Shown: piece by piece, positions 11,231-25,800 of the stretch
Layout: every line of letters begins with the position of its first letter
How positions within the stretch are numbered: the first letter of the stretch is position 1
DNA from: Anagrus nilaparvatae
Lineage: Eukaryota > Arthropoda > Insecta > Hymenoptera > Mymaridae
Assembly (NCBI GenBank): GCA_022575985.1
Contig: JAKSXM010000142.1
Span: 3,968,001-4,032,000 of the forward strand
DNA: 64,000 nt
Reading direction: 5' to 3'
Program-made: the position numbers and the translations under genes
The notes under the pieces: model-generated
Seen by the model: only the letters and a program-made list of their open reading frames with translations
Told to the model about the DNA's origin: nothing
Databases searched by the model: none

Positions 11231-13091
11231 ATATATATATGTAAAATTTTATATTACTGAATTTTAAATTATGTAAGTCGGCTGAGCTAGTTAGAATTTA
11301 TGCTGGATTTAAATGTATGATGTCACTAATGTAAATGGGGCGAAAACAATTTTGATCCGAATTTCAAATACAAACTTTGATAAAATTCTATCATTATTAA
11401 TTATTAGCATTTTTTCACCTTGTGGGCTGTCGATGGTTTATTACCAACCTCTTAATACCTCTTAATACTAGTTTTTTGGTTTGTTCAAAATTGATTTTCT
11501 AAATCATTTATGCAAAATTACTAATAAATTTATCAAATTGAATTATTTTAGGCAAAGTTTAAGTTTTAAGCTAACCGAATGCTGTTAGGCTATAGTTTGG
11601 GCATCTAAAATTGGAAATAAATTAAAAATATTGGAATCAGAATACGTAAATTTTCAGATATTTAAAATTCAGTAGTTAATTTCTGGCGCAAATTTTTATA
11701 TATTTGAGAAAAATACATGTTGAATTTTAGTAGCGAATTCAATGATAGAAAATTTCTGTAAACACAAATGTCCTCAAAGAAACTTTTAAAGTTTAAATTA
11801 GCAAAGCAGAATTAGGTTGAAAAAACACTGCATGCAAAAATAAACTAAAAAAAAAAAAATCATTTGAGTATAGAGGACATCTGTGTCTGTCATTATTTTT
11901 TCTGGGTATCTATTAAAAATTTAACGTTCTTAGAGATAAAAATGCAAAAAATCATACGAATATTCAAGAATCCCAATAAGATAAATTTTAATCAACTACT
12001 TTTTATCATAATGTTTCTTCAAATAACTGCAAATTTTTATTTAAAAAAAAAAAAAAATTAATTGTAATCAAGAATTGCAGAAATATTAATAAATTCGTTG
12101 ATAACATTAAAAAAAATTAAATAAATCAAAGGGACACTAATAAGGGCCAAAATTTTAAAAAATCGTATTAGATTACAAATACTTTTTCTCTTTTTTATAC
12201 TTTAATAAAGTTTCTGCGCTCTCATTCTTGATCACATTGAGTGTGTAATCAGAAGAGATAGTCAGATAAATCGTGAACACATAAAGTTAGAAAACTTGGC
12301 AACACTGTATTTTTACTTGATTTATATATATATATATATATTTATATATATTACAAAAAAAAAATATTATTTACTAAAATATATAAATAAAATATTTTTA
12401 TTAAATGTTTTAATTTGCATTAATTTTAATAAATTTTTTATTAACTTTTTTTTCTTTTATAAATTAAAATGTAAAACAAATTCATTTCATATACAAATAT
12501 TATGTGTAAAAAATAATAAATAAGTTTTTTTTTTTTAAGCGTTTGCAAAATTTTTTTTTTATTTATTATAAAAAAATGCATTACGTAAACTTTTATGCAT
12601 TGCAAGAAATAAATATTTCATATCGATTGAGAAGTACTTTTCAGCGTAGTAACTGAATTCCATTTATTTTAGTTAATGTTGAAAAAAATTTATTATTTAA
12701 GGGCCTTATTCTATATTAATGTGAACTATTAATACAGCTTAATTAATTATGAAGTTTAACTTTGGTTGATAAAAATTAATTAATTTCAAGAGCAAGAAAT
12801 TTAATAATTTTTTGTCACATTGCATTTTTTTTTAAATATCAAAAGCTGCGAATGAGAAAATTTTAAAATAAGCTTCCAGGCATTCACAATAATAGAACTA
12901 CATAAAATTTCATTATTTTTTATTCTATACCAGAGCTCGTATGCTTAAAAAAAAAATTGTTTCTTTCATTCGATATTACTAGTTAATATTTTTGCAAAAA
13001 TCTAAACTTTCGTTAAAAAAAATATAAAACATAGAAGACAAAAAATTATCTACAATACTTTTTTATATTATTGTAGTTTTTTCCTCAAACA

Positions 13092-13117
13092 ATGATATAT
13101 ATATATATATATATATG
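13092..13117. repeat. (TA)n microsatellite
   Basis: An uninterrupted AT dinucleotide run. Similar runs are at about 12324-12352, 41673-41694 and 63430-63443. Confidence 0.8.
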
Positions 13118-15549
13118 GCTGAAAACTATGCGAAGCGAGACCAGAGGGACGTACGTGAATAGAATGAAACTTGCATAAATACGAGTGTTGAATATACATA
13201 TATATTTACTACCACATATTTATGTTACTGTGTATAGCTGAATATATTTTTATTCTTTTCAACTTAAAGTACTTCGTTAGAGAACTCTCTTCTTCTCAAG
13301 AGACTTTGTTACTAAGCCCTAGGCGAGCCAAAGATTTTTAGCTTGTGTGCGTTGGACTTGACGTAGTCTATACAGAATCTTCTTCGAGTTTTGCATTTCA
13401 AATATATATATGTATGAGAAGTTAAATGAAAAAAAAAACTTTAACTTGTCCTGTTTTTTTTTTTTCATTCGTGATACAATTTTTTTAAACTGTTAATAAA
13501 AATTACAAATAATATTTTCATATCAAATTAAAAGCATGTATTTATACTTGTTCAGGTTTTTTAAATCTTTTTTAATTTAAATAAATAAATGTATAAATTA
13601 GGTTGCCCCTATAAAGCTTTTGAATAAATTTTTTTTTCATTTTTACGCTCAGTTACCCGAAAGTAGTTCAGTTGCACATGAAAATTTCAAATAAAATGTC
13701 AGGTTATGGGTCTGCTAGAAAATAAAAGCAGACTTCTTGCCCTGGGTAACATAAAATATTTATTTCTTCCCAGTTCTGAGTTTTTCTTCGAGTCTAAAAA
13801 AATTGGCTTTGTTACCCCTTACTTTGTTGCTTTATATTTATTTTTTTAAAAAATGCATGCAACAGATTTTTTTTTTTTATTATGTCGCTGGCAATTTTAT
13901 TGGTATTTTATTTAATATCATGAAAAATGTGCCTTGCAAGCACAAATTTAATTATAAATATATATAAATGTTTGCATAATTCTTATTTAAAACATTTTGC
14001 ACGAGTAGGTACATATTTAAATTTTTTAAGATTATCAAATATGGATAATAATATAGCATCAGCATGCTATTAATTTCAATTAGCAAAGAGTCTAATATTT
14101 TGAACAATTGTAAACTGAGCTTAAATTGTAAAAATAATTCAAAATTCTTTTTGACTATATAAATTCAGGCCTCTATAAAAAGACTAAAATTTCCATATTT
14201 ATTTGAAATAACTTTTTAAAATTCATTTTAAATTCATGAAAAATAAAAATTTAACCTTTTTTTTTTAACTGAATAAATTTTGTTGAAATAAAATTGAGAA
14301 CCACTTCTTGGCTGTTATACGGGATGCACATAGGTTCTTATTAGGTTGTCTGCTGGAGGCCAACGACAACGAGAGTAGGGAACGAGAATTCCCATCGGAA
14401 CGAGTCGTCGTCGTCCAGTAGCATGAGGTTCTCTTATATGTCAGTAAAAAATTCATGATAATATTCTTTCGAAAGTAACTATAATATTATATAAATATAT
14501 ACACGTTTATAAGCATTGACATATTTTATAAGCGATAATCGACACCTCGACACAACTGGTTTTTTTTTTTTTAAAGGTTATCGTTTTTTGCATGTATAAA
14601 TTTTTTATTTTTTGTAAATATACATAGTAAAGATTTATTGGTTTCATAGATATTGTAGGTCAATTGGTTTCTTGATTATGCTTGATGATAAGTATGTGAG
14701 CACATAGAAAAAATTTTTTATTTTTTAAGAAAATTTGTAATTCTAATTTTTACGAATTTTTATTATGTTGTCCTATAAATTCATTTCTATTTAAAGTATA
14801 TTGTTAAACAAGTTTTTTTTTTTAAATATTTAGTGATAATCCAAGTAACAATAGCAAAAAACTAGAATTTAAATTATTTTAAGTTGGTCCAAAAACCTGA
14901 AAATCAGATAAGCACTTATAACATGGGTTTATAAAAATATAATTTTAATATATGAATGATGTTCAATTTAGTCAATAAATTCAAATGATTTATTAGTTTG
15001 ATCAACTTTGCAAAAATGAAAATTCAATTGTACTGATATAACAGGTCCTTATAATAATTTTGTCTAGTCAAGAAGCAGAAAAAAGTACCAAAAATATTTA
15101 AAATGAAAGAAAATATCAGAGCAAACATATAAAACCTTTATTGCGTTTATACTTTATGAAATAATAAAAAATAAAATTTATTGCTAAAACGATATAAGCA
15201 AACAAGTATGTTTTGAGAAGGAACCCGTTAAGCCACAACAATAATAGAATATTAATGTTATTTTCCTTCCATAAAAATTTCTTTTCAATGCTTACTTATA
15301 TAAATTTCTGCATAAATTAACTCTATTTTTTAATTAATTATTTTTTTATTTACTGTATAAATTTGATTTAATTTTTCATTGAATTTTCTTTAAAAAAAAA
15401 GTTTTTTTTTGTAACGAGTTTATTTAGATACTTTATTTTAGTATTATCCATTTGTTTATTTATATATATTTCTGTATATTTAAGCATTGCGTGCAAATGT
15501 ACACACACACAGATACACAGGTACAGTAAAGTTACTTGCAATGCTGGTG

Positions 15550-15590
15550 TATATAAGTGGGTCATTGCCTGAGCGAGCTCAATAGTTATA
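15550..15590 (+). promoter_or_regulatory. Possible TATA/initiator pair (weak)
   Basis: TATATAAG at 15550-15557 is followed about 30 bases later by an initiator-like TCAATAG at 15579, inside a G+C-richer island that runs to about 15660. The spacing is right for a core promoter, but no downstream exon could be assigned. Chance matches are easy in this composition. Confidence 0.15.
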
Positions 15591-16223
15591 TGCCTCCACG
15601 CAACGACGGCCATCGTTGTTGTTGTTGCCTCGTGAGGAAACTATAATGACTTTTGTGATGGTGTGAATCATGTACACACATACAATTACAAATATTAAGG
15701 GGGCTTTGATTTCATGTCTATTTATCTCCCTAAAAACAAAGCTATATTGACACAATTAATGATAAAATGCTATACATTTTAGGGATCTCAATTTTGTTTA
15801 TTAGATTTGATAGTTCAAGATGTTATTTTAAGCAAGGTCTGTTTAGTGCTGGCTCAAAATTGTTCGTTGCTTTACTAAGAAAGATTACGTACATACTTAG
15901 TGCAAAAATTTAATAAATTTAATTTTGTTTTAAATTTTATCATAAAAATTATTATTTCAAGTTTCTTGAATTGACTGATTAATAAATGCACAGAAATAAA
16001 ATAAAACGTATAAATTTACAGATAACTTTTGGGATGAGGTTATCATAATTATAAAGCTTTTTAATTTTATCAACATGAAATGCATTAATGAAAGATGTCA
16101 TAAATATAAATTTAAAAAAAGTTGTGAAATTGGTAATACTCTATGGTAATACTCTTTTATTTTTAATACATTTATTATTGGTTTCATTTTTTATAGATTT
16201 TAACTGCTATTAAATTTTTATTT

Positions 16224-16575
16224 AAACAGTTTATCAAAAAATGGAAAAATTATCAGTAGCCACAATTCTGCAGCCTCTATCATGCTATTCTAACATCGCC
16301 GTTCACCCGCGCTTTATTCATTTTTATAATAAAAGGCGCGGGTACACGGCTGTGGAAGGTTTTGAATTTTTGGTTATTAGACAAGTTTTAGTTTAATTAA
16401 ACAGTTTATAGTTGAATTAAAAAATGGAAAAATTATCAATAGCCACAATTCTGCAGCCCCAATCGTGCTATTCTATCATCGCCGTTCACCCGCGCTTTAT
16501 TCATTTTTATAATAAAAAGCGCGGGTAAACGGTTGTGGAAGGTTTTGAATTTTTGGTTATTAGGCAATTTTTAGT
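16224..16575 (+). repeat. Two direct repeats (183-bp period), each with a G+C-rich stem-loop
   Basis: Copies start at about 16236 and 16419 and share long identical runs (AATGGAAAAATTATCA, CACAATTCTGCAGCC, GAAGGTTTTGAATTTTTGGT). Each contains a hairpin at 16298-16350 and 16481-16533. The left strand is GCCGTTCACCCGCGC and the right strands are GCGCGGGTACACGGC and GCGCGGGTAAACGGT. Nothing coding. Confidence 0.75.
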
Positions 16576-18563
16576 ATCAAAGTGTTTTTAAAAATTTTGA
16601 CAGATAAAAAATATTATTTCTTGGGCGAATATTAAAACAGCATTTAAAATTTAAAAAAGTTCTTAAATCTCTGTTGTTATCAATTTAACTGATATTTCTT
16701 CTAGAACTTTTACAAAAATAAATTTTAAAAATGTATAGTCCAAGCTATTCTATAAAATATGCACTTCTAAAAAGCTTAAAGATTTCTTTTTCTTAAAATA
16801 ATGTATGCATGTGAATACTTAGTTGTATAGAAAAACAAGTATGAAAGTTAAAATTTAAAGTTAGTTTTAAAGAGTGTAGAAAACCAAAAAAGAAAAGGTT
16901 GTGAATTTATACAGAATAACGTAAAAAACTAAGGAAAAGCGTTAAAGAAAAAGTATTATTATAAAAGTTTTAAGTGCTAAAAGTATGGACAATAAATAAA
17001 ATCTAAACATTTGTTTAACTTTTATTTGGCGAATCTTATATTAACTTTTCTGTAAACAGTGAAATTTTCAAATTTTTCTGTAAACAGATTTAAACAGTAC
17101 TGTAACTGCAGCTGTAATAATAATCAATAAAATATGAATTTAAAATTTTTATTCAACTTTCTATTTATAATTTTTTGATAGTCGTGTTACCCTATCAAGA
17201 ACCCCATTGGTTATTATTTTTGAAATATCAAGCATATCATTAAAATTTTACTAAATATCGATCTTCCTGTGTCAGCCTTACACAGTAGGTTACTGTAATT
17301 AAATAATCATTTTTTTTCTATTATCTTGTCTGTTAAATTTTAGAAATGTATATCATTAAATATACATATAATATTCGAGCAGATGGTTAATTAATAATAA
17401 AATAAATGTTCTATGCTTTATCTATTTTTGGATAAATTTTCATTATATCAAAATTCATTATTTAAAAATTTTTTATCTAAAAATGCCATTCAAACTTTAG
17501 CTCAGAATTCAAAATTTTTAATTATGAAGCATATTACAAGGGAATGTAATATTAAGCTTTTAAAATTATTGACTATGAATAGCACATGAAGGGTGCATAT
17601 TCGATATTTTCTTGTATTTTCTAAATCGTTTTTTTTTTTAAATTGAATATAAATTAATTTTTTGGTACTTGCTAAATATTGTTTAAAACTTAGTAAAAAC
17701 AATAAAAACAAAATTGTATTCAAGAGCTAAATAACAAAATAAACTCTCGAATAGTGCATTATGTCTAAATAAGTACAATGCATAATAAATATAACATTGC
17801 AAGCATATATATTATTGTAAAAAAGGGTGCGCGCCATTTCCGCGTAGGATATAAATACTATAAAAAACAGCAAATGTAGGCCGTAATGTTGTTGCTTTTA
17901 TACTTAAAAAGCTAAGTGCATTATATGAATATCGTATACACCTGAATTTATAAACTAATTTTGCATTATTAAATTTAATAAATGCTTGTTATTTAGAAAT
18001 GCTTTTCTTAAATTAAAGTTAAATTTAAATGATGTAAAGTGAGATTTCTGAGCTTAAATATTAACGTAGGGAAAAATTGGATTTTCAAATACTTTAATAA
18101 CTCTGATTTCTAGGTAGAAAATCTATTATTTTTAATTGTGTTCTTATAATTTGCTCACAGTTAACATAAAACCAGAAAACTTCTTTGCCATAAAATTTTT
18201 TGAAGGTTTTTGGGTAATTAAACAAAAATTGAATTTATTTTTTATCACATATACCTAATATTACAGAAAATACAAAAAATCCAGCATACAGAATTTTTTT
18301 CCAGTATAAGAAAAATTATTTTACTCTATAAATAGTCTATAAATGCTTTATTCAACTTGGAATTATGTAATTGATTGTAACCTTCATTTATCTTATAGAA
18401 AGTGAACTTTATTTAGAAAAGCCATACATGGATTTATAATGAAGTTCGCTTTGCAATAAATAAATTATTTATAGATACATAGCTTCAATCAGATATTATT
18501 CTTTTTTAAAGTTTTTTTTTTTTGTTTTTTTAATAATAAATTTAAAGTTTATTACTCCTGTCA

Positions 18564-19095
18564 AATTACGGACAGGGTTTTTTTTGGCAACAAGATGAGA
18601 AAAGTTGCACTGAGGGTTTCTTGGGTCACTGTTTTTCTAAAAATCAAGGATTTGATGGTACCAAATTTTCTAAATATCCTTAAATTAGAAAGAACACTCC
18701 TTTTTAAGGGTGTTTTTGCAATATTCATAAACCACAACAAGTTTTAGCCCATTTAATATGCTTTTGGAATTGCTAATTACAAATTTGAAGTTCCAGAATA
18801 TTGAAAATGGGTCAAAAATCTTTAATTTGGGGAAAATACCCTAAATAAAGAGGGTTTTTTCTTATTTTGAGGGTGTTCGACTTATTTTTCTTGCAAGGCA
18901 AATTTAAATTTGTAATTAAAAGCTCCAGAAATGCAAAAACCTATGTAAGAGGCTAAGTCCTGTCACGGTTTGTGAATATTGCAAAAGCTTTTTAAAAAAG
19001 GGCGTTTTGAGTGGTTCACAAATTTCGCACAAGCAAAACCTCAAATTCGGAAACAGCGACTCAAAAAGTCTTTAGTAGACCTTTGCCTGTCTTAA
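18564..19095. mobile_element. Imperfect palindromic element (about 530 bp)
   Basis: The left end AATTACGGACAGGG pairs with the right end CCTGTCTTAATT. Inside, TTTTTGCAATATTCATAAAC pairs with GTTTGTGAATATTGCAAAAG, and TAATTACAAATTTGAAG pairs with AAATTTGTAATTA. Diverged arms, no gene. Confidence 0.6.
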
Positions 19096-20581
19096 TTACA
19101 AAAGACAACCACAAAACCATGATTTGACTGAAGTATCACTGAATCAAAGGAATTCAATTTTCAATATTACTAACTTTTGTGGAAAACTAATAGAGCGAAG
19201 GAAAATATATTTACTGTAAGTAAATTTAGGATTTGAAAGTACTTAAATTAAGAACGAACTTTAAAATTTAATTTGAACATTATGCAAGTATTTTATTTTT
19301 ATAAATTTTTTGCACTAGTCCAAACTAATATGTCTTATTGTTATTATTACTTTTTGTTTCTAAGCGTCTTAGTACTTCGGAGTCTTTTCCTTCCCCTCGA
19401 GACATTCGTGTATATTTTGCGTCTCGAAAAGTTACGTATTCGCATTATATAGAAAATGACGATGCGATGCAGTTATATATATTTCATTTAGTTATATAGT
19501 ACGAGAATACAAACTCTGCGAGCTCTGACTGTTAAATTATAGAAAAAGAAGCCTTTGCTGCGGTTGCTACTTCAAACTATATACCTTATAAATACATGAA
19601 ATCTTATACACGCGAGTACATTATGCATTCAAACATTGCTTGTATTTCAACAAATGCATATATTCACCTGTATATATAAATCTGAGATACCTTTTACGCT
19701 ATACGCAATATATATTAAACAAAATGTTGCATTTCTACTTGAATATAACACAGTAAGTTCTTCAATAAACATTTTGGCTTGAAATAAATCTATTTGCGTT
19801 TTAAATATTTGAATAAATATTTCAGAGTTTCATTATTTTTAATTATAGTTGTTTTAACTATTTATTATTGTATTTACTTTTAACAAACTTTTTCAACATC
19901 TGGACTTTTCGGGTCAAAAATAGGAAAACTAGCAAAAATACTATGCACTAAATTTAATTTCATGTAATATCGGATTTAAAGTGACAAAGTTTTTTGAATC
20001 CAAAAAATTACGAAATAGCTGATTTTACAAAATAGTATGCGGATATTTCATTTGATTATTCAAAATAAAATTGCTTTGATTTTCTCCCAAAAATTTTAAA
20101 TCCGTTGATGGAATACGTGTAATTTTTACTTATTAATTATCGCAAATATTCATTATGCTACCATAAAATATTTTTCAGTCTAATATACCGTTTTCGACTA
20201 ACACACTAACGTACGAAAATATCGAGGAAAATAATATACAGGATTCATACTCACACGTTTCAGGCACATATCATTCCGTTATACAAGTATTGGTATTCAC
20301 TTGACAAGATTACATTAAATTTTATAAACTTCCATATTTACTATATACAAATGCAAATATTAATATTCAATGTATTTATTATATATTTCATAATTTTTTA
20401 ACATAATTTTATTTGAAATATAAAATTCTAAATTTTAAAAATTAATAAATAAACATAAAAAGCCTTTTCATATTTTAATCTATTGTAATACCATTCAATG
20501 ACCTTTTGAAATAAATTTTTTTATGATTTTATGAATGATACAAATTGGAAATTATTATTTATTTTAAAATTTCATATATAT

Positions 20582-21083
20582 GGGCATGTCCAGGATGAAA
20601 GTACCAGCCAAATTTATTTTTTTGTCAATTTTTACCTGGAATTTCTTAAACCACTTCTATTTTATACTTCCGGATGCATAATTTTGAAATACAGCTGCTC
20701 GAAAGTTGGATTTTTTCAATTTTTTGATTTCAGATTCCCAGTTCAGCCTGAAATAACTCATAACGATAAAACTTTTTATATATACATAAGATTGTGAAAA
20801 AATGTTCTTTTTACCTAAACTATCAAAAAAAAAATTTATTTTATTTTTGGCCACTAACTGGTTTCATTTTTAACGGTTTAAATTTTTCAAATTGACCATA
20901 AATCAAGTTCGCCATCATGAAATTTGATCAAATTTTCTCAGAATGTTGGCTTATGTGTCAATTCGTCCCAAAAAAAATTTTAACATGTGAGATTCAAATG
21001 AACACCCGCAATAATAATTTAAATTCAGTCATTTTGTTTTTTTTTTTAATTTTTCAGTTGGTTTTTCTATCCTGAACGTGCCC
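20582..21083. mobile_element. Shorter relative of the 2.2-kb palindrome (502 bp, family 3)
   Basis: It begins GGGCATGTCCAGGATG and ends CCTGAACGTGCCC, again flanked by ATATAT. The first 260 bases or so align with the left arm at 9029-9300 (for example TACTTCCGGATGCATAATTT against CACTTCCTGATGCATTATTT). The right end matches the terminal TTTTTCAGxTGGT block. The inner exon-like blocks of the big palindrome are absent. Confidence 0.75.
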
Positions 21084-22731
21084 ATATATAATTTAAATTT
21101 GTATGTATGAAAGCCTCTGACAAAAACCACAAAATTTCAATTTTGTCAAAGACATGATTAAAGCATAAAATTATGTAACAATGAAATAAATTTTCTATTG
21201 ATTTACTACCTATGGGAATATTAGCCAGGTTATATTGTTTTATTTTTAAAATTTATATTCATTTTTATAGATTAATTTTAGTACTTTATATTGATCAAAA
21301 CTACAAAATGGAAATATTTTATAGGCCAAAGTATGTTAACATTAGTGTTTTCAATGTTAAAATACTTAAATGCTTTTCTATCGATTAAAATATTAACTAA
21401 AATCAATAAATAGCTTTTTATGAAAATACTAAAATTATTAAAATAAATATTAAAAAGCTTTATATATTTTTATACAGAAATATCACCATTTGAAAAATTG
21501 ATAAGATAAAAATATATTACTTAAAAATATATATATAGATATATTATAAAAAATTAAATCTAAAAAAAATAATTGAATAACCTACAAAGTATAAAATTTA
21601 TTAGAAATATTATCTTGCATAATCTTAAATGTATTTGTTAATTTGTGTCTCGATTTGTATTGATATGATAATGATAAATTTTCCATTGTTAACTAAGGTT
21701 CTCTAATGTATGTTCTATATATATATAACTGCAATGCTCCCTTTATTTTTTTTAATATCAGTCACGACATTTGAACCCTTTGCTTAAATACATTTAACCT
21801 AACAAAAAAATGATTGTATATGTGTGTCTCTCGTTTTAAGACTTTTCTGTACTGTCTATAAATAAACAACCCTATATGTGTAATTATAAACAGCTCATAC
21901 GCTCAGTTTATTCTATTCTGATTTTTTTATACCCATATGTATGTATTACGTGATAATAATTATATGTTATTAGTTTTATTGTTAAAATGCACCCCCTAAT
22001 GTAATATATTTCTTTGAAATTTAAATCAAAAAACTTTTGAAAAGCATTTAGTAAATAATATATTTTAAAATATTGAATAATAATTTAATTTTACGAAAAT
22101 TTGTCTAAATTAGTACAAAAGTAATAGAGGCAATTAGTAAACTCTCATTTAGCTTATTCTGAAGTAGTTTTGAATAACACTGAATTAGTAAAATAAATTG
22201 TAAAATCAAGGCAAAAAAAATAATAAATATAAAAATTTCGAACAATTCCTGTTTATCGGAAATTCGTTTTTCTATATATATATTTATTTTTTTACTGATT
22301 CAGCATCCATAATCCCACACATGCATGTGATCGATCAGTGTAAAAGTTTTAGATATTTTGAAGGCGTAAAATACAAGCAGCATTTTATTTTATATAATAA
22401 AAAAAAATGGAATCAAAACTCAGCGAAATCATATAAATACACATATATGTATTTCCCTGATATATGAAGCAAAAAGTCTGAAAATCAAGGCAGGCAACTA
22501 ACGGTACGATTCACTGGTTTTATATATTTGAATGGCAATTTTTTTCATATAATAAATATACTGGTTGATCTAGTTAACTTAAACGCAGAAGATTTTTTTT
22601 TGAACAGTTTTAAGTATTATAAATTCTATTATCTAAAATTTTCATAGTTCGTGGTCTGTTTAAGTTTTTCCCGATAATAATATTTGTAAACGACATCACA
22701 TCATTATAATTATAGCCAGTAGATATCATTT

Positions 22732-22881
22732 CACTAGCGAGAAAAATTTTGACTATTAAAATGACTAGCCATGGGGCAGCGTAAAAAAAACTAGCTTCTT
22801 TTTGTAAAAAATGTAATTTCATGATGTATTTGTTTTATCACCATTTTGGGATAAAAATTTTCTCCTAAATGAAATGATTTT
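22732..22881. mobile_element. Small MITE-like element, family 1, second copy (150 bp)
   Basis: The termini are TATCATTTCACTAGCGAGAA and, on the right, TTTTCTCCTAAATGAAATGA. They match the inverted termini of the element at 1011-1172. The interior is different or diverged. Confidence 0.6.
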
Positions 22882-25800
22882 GAAATATTATATAAGGAAA
22901 GAAATGTGCTTTTTTAAATTCAAATTTCGGGAGAAGCATTCAAACTTTTAAGGCCCCTTAATTTGCTTTGTCCCAGAACTCCTGTGAAGGGCTACCGAAA
23001 GACCATTATGGGGCACTCAGTTATCTAAATTTCTTTTTAAAAATTTTCTCGCAAATAAAATGACTTTGCAACTATATATAAATTAGAGAAAAAATTTATT
23101 TTTCAAATTAAATTCAAAGTTAAAAATGCATAAATCTTTTAAATTTCTGATTCCAAATTTTCAGAATAGTGTTCATGCTGGGCCTTGATTCTCTATTCTT
23201 TTCGTTTGACACGAGATAAAAACAATATTATTGAAAACTTGAATTAGTCGTACAATAAAGACTGTAAAACACCTTATGGCATCGTTAAAATATTATTTCT
23301 TAATTAATGCACTTTTTTAAATTGTCAAAATACTAACATTCTTAAAAACATTGGACTTTATTAAGCTTTTCACGCTCGATAAAGCTGTGAAATGAATAGA
23401 AAATGACTATTATACTATCTACTTTTGATTAATTCGATAAAGAAATAAGAGATCAGTATTGGTTAAAGCTTGAAATTGCTTGAGTATAGATACATATTAA
23501 AGGCCTTAATGATGGAATCGAATTCACGAAACAAAATTTTACTATTGCCAGAAGTTTGTAGCGTAGTTTATGGTAAGACTCACTAGAAACTCAATCCTAA
23601 TGGGAAACCCCATAGATGAACTTGAAATAAGGTGCTTTAAAATAACTATTTCCTTGAATATTGCTCTGAAGCATCAATGCATAATTCATTGTGAAGGTCT
23701 GAAATTATAGTTGGTATAGATTCGAATAACTCGAGATTTAACTTTTTATCTTAGCCAATTAAGAAATTTTTATGGGGGAAGTATTCTTCAAATAAATTTT
23801 TTAAAAGCAAGTTATCCACATAAATGAAAAGCTCCAAAACTAGATTTTGCAAGAGCAGAACTTAAGTTCATGGTATTACAATATAAAAATTTCATTCTTG
23901 AAATCAGATAAATTGACTCATATACATTTTTATAAGTCTTTTCGGAAGCATATAATGTATGCATTTATCTTTGTTACTTAAATCTTACCGGAAACTTTCT
24001 TGATATTCTTTTTTATTTCTAGCGACATGGATGTTATTCTTTATTTCGATAATCTCGTATACGTCTGCTTGAATTTTTTAACTTTTGAATATTTTTTTGA
24101 CTTCTTATATTATTTGCTTTTTTAACAAATTTTTAGGTAGAGTCATTTTACACTCTAAATTAAAATACCAAAAGTTATAAATCATAATTAATTGTAAAAA
24201 TGTTATTACTTCTATTTTTTGATAACTTCATTTCATGAAAAATATTTATTCCTTTTTTTCATTAAAAAAAATTTTTTTTTGATATGCCATATCAAGTTTC
24301 TATAAATAAAAATTCTATTTCGATATAGTTATTGGAAATTTTTTTTTTGAAATTGAAATATACTATTTCATAAATCTATATATACACATTTTTTTTCCAA
24401 ATTGGAAAGTTTAATACGTAAACAAATATGTATATGACAATACCAATATTTTCGAATTATCTTTTTTATTTTTAATTCATAGAGTATTCGTTTGATAACA
24501 CAAAAAATTTAATATTTTGACCAATTTATTTGAATTTTGTAAATAAAATTTCTATATTTTTAGCATAATAGTAATAAAAAATTTGATCTCAAAGGAAAAT
24601 CCATCGAAAATAATGTTATTTTTGTATTTTTTTATAAAAAATGTATTCTCGATTCATTTGTGTTAGTGAATATAGTATTTTCATTCTGAAATGTAAGTTC
24701 TTAGATGTAAGCCATAAAATTTCACATCACTATATAGTCCCCAGTGGGGGTCTTTGTAAAGCGTCAGTGAAATACATTTCATATATATAACCATAATATA
24801 TACAAGCTTCAGACCTTCGTGTATACGTGTAAGCTCTTTTATATATTACAGGAGCATCGGTAGTGCGACCCGTTTCATACTTTCATACTCGCACTAACGT
24901 AGCTTACTGTATTATACATTAAAAAGGTTCTATCTAACCTGAAGGATTATTTATTTTTTTATTTTTTTGTTTAAAATAATACCAAATCTAAGTTTCTGCA
25001 GTTAATTAAATTACAAAAACATATTAAATTATATTAATCCAAAATCCTTGTAGTAAAACATATTATTTATTTAATAAAAAGAATTTTTAATTTATCTTGT
25101 TCCAATGTATCTAACTTTGCGCTCTTTCTTTTTCTTATGCTTAGTAATTTATATATCTCCATCTCTAGAGTTCAGGGGAGACTTTTTCTCTATCCTTATT
25201 TATAAAAATGAAAATATTCGCTGTGAGGGTAATGGCGGATTCTAGTAAGTCACGTGGTTTCCCCTTTTTTATTGGGAAAACTTTACACGTAAAGCATAGG
25301 AAAAATTTTGAAAATTGAAAATTAAACAATTATATAAACTGTATTTTGGATAAAATTTTTTTAGCATAGCAATTGTAATAATAAAATGTATCTTTATTTT
25401 ATAAGATAAAAAGAATATATAATTGTAACTTTTATAAAAGTTAATTTTATTTATGTTAAGAGGGTTATGTGCGGTATTCAATGCAAATATATTAAATTAG
25501 TTTTTGTGTTACAATTTGATTAAATTTGATAAATTATTGATAGAAACTGTTAATAATTGTTATCGCTAAGAAAATGCAAGCAATAATGATATTTTTTTTC
25601 TAAGAGAAAAATAATATCAATACTTTTGAGTCATCAAACAGAAGATTGTAATGTTTTTATTGTTATTTTACAAAGACAAAATACTTCTTTGTGTTGGGAT
25701 GAATGTATTTTATGCTAATTAATATTCTTTAACAAAAAATCTGCAAAAAATTCAATTATTTCACCCAAAAACAATAAAATATACACAAAAAACATATGAT

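Noticed and set aside
14265..14456. G+C-richer patch with a minus-strand 63-aa frame
   Set aside because: Considered as a missing exon of the zinc-finger gene, but it lacks consensus donor and acceptor pairs with the needed phases on the plus strand, and shows no domain on the minus strand.
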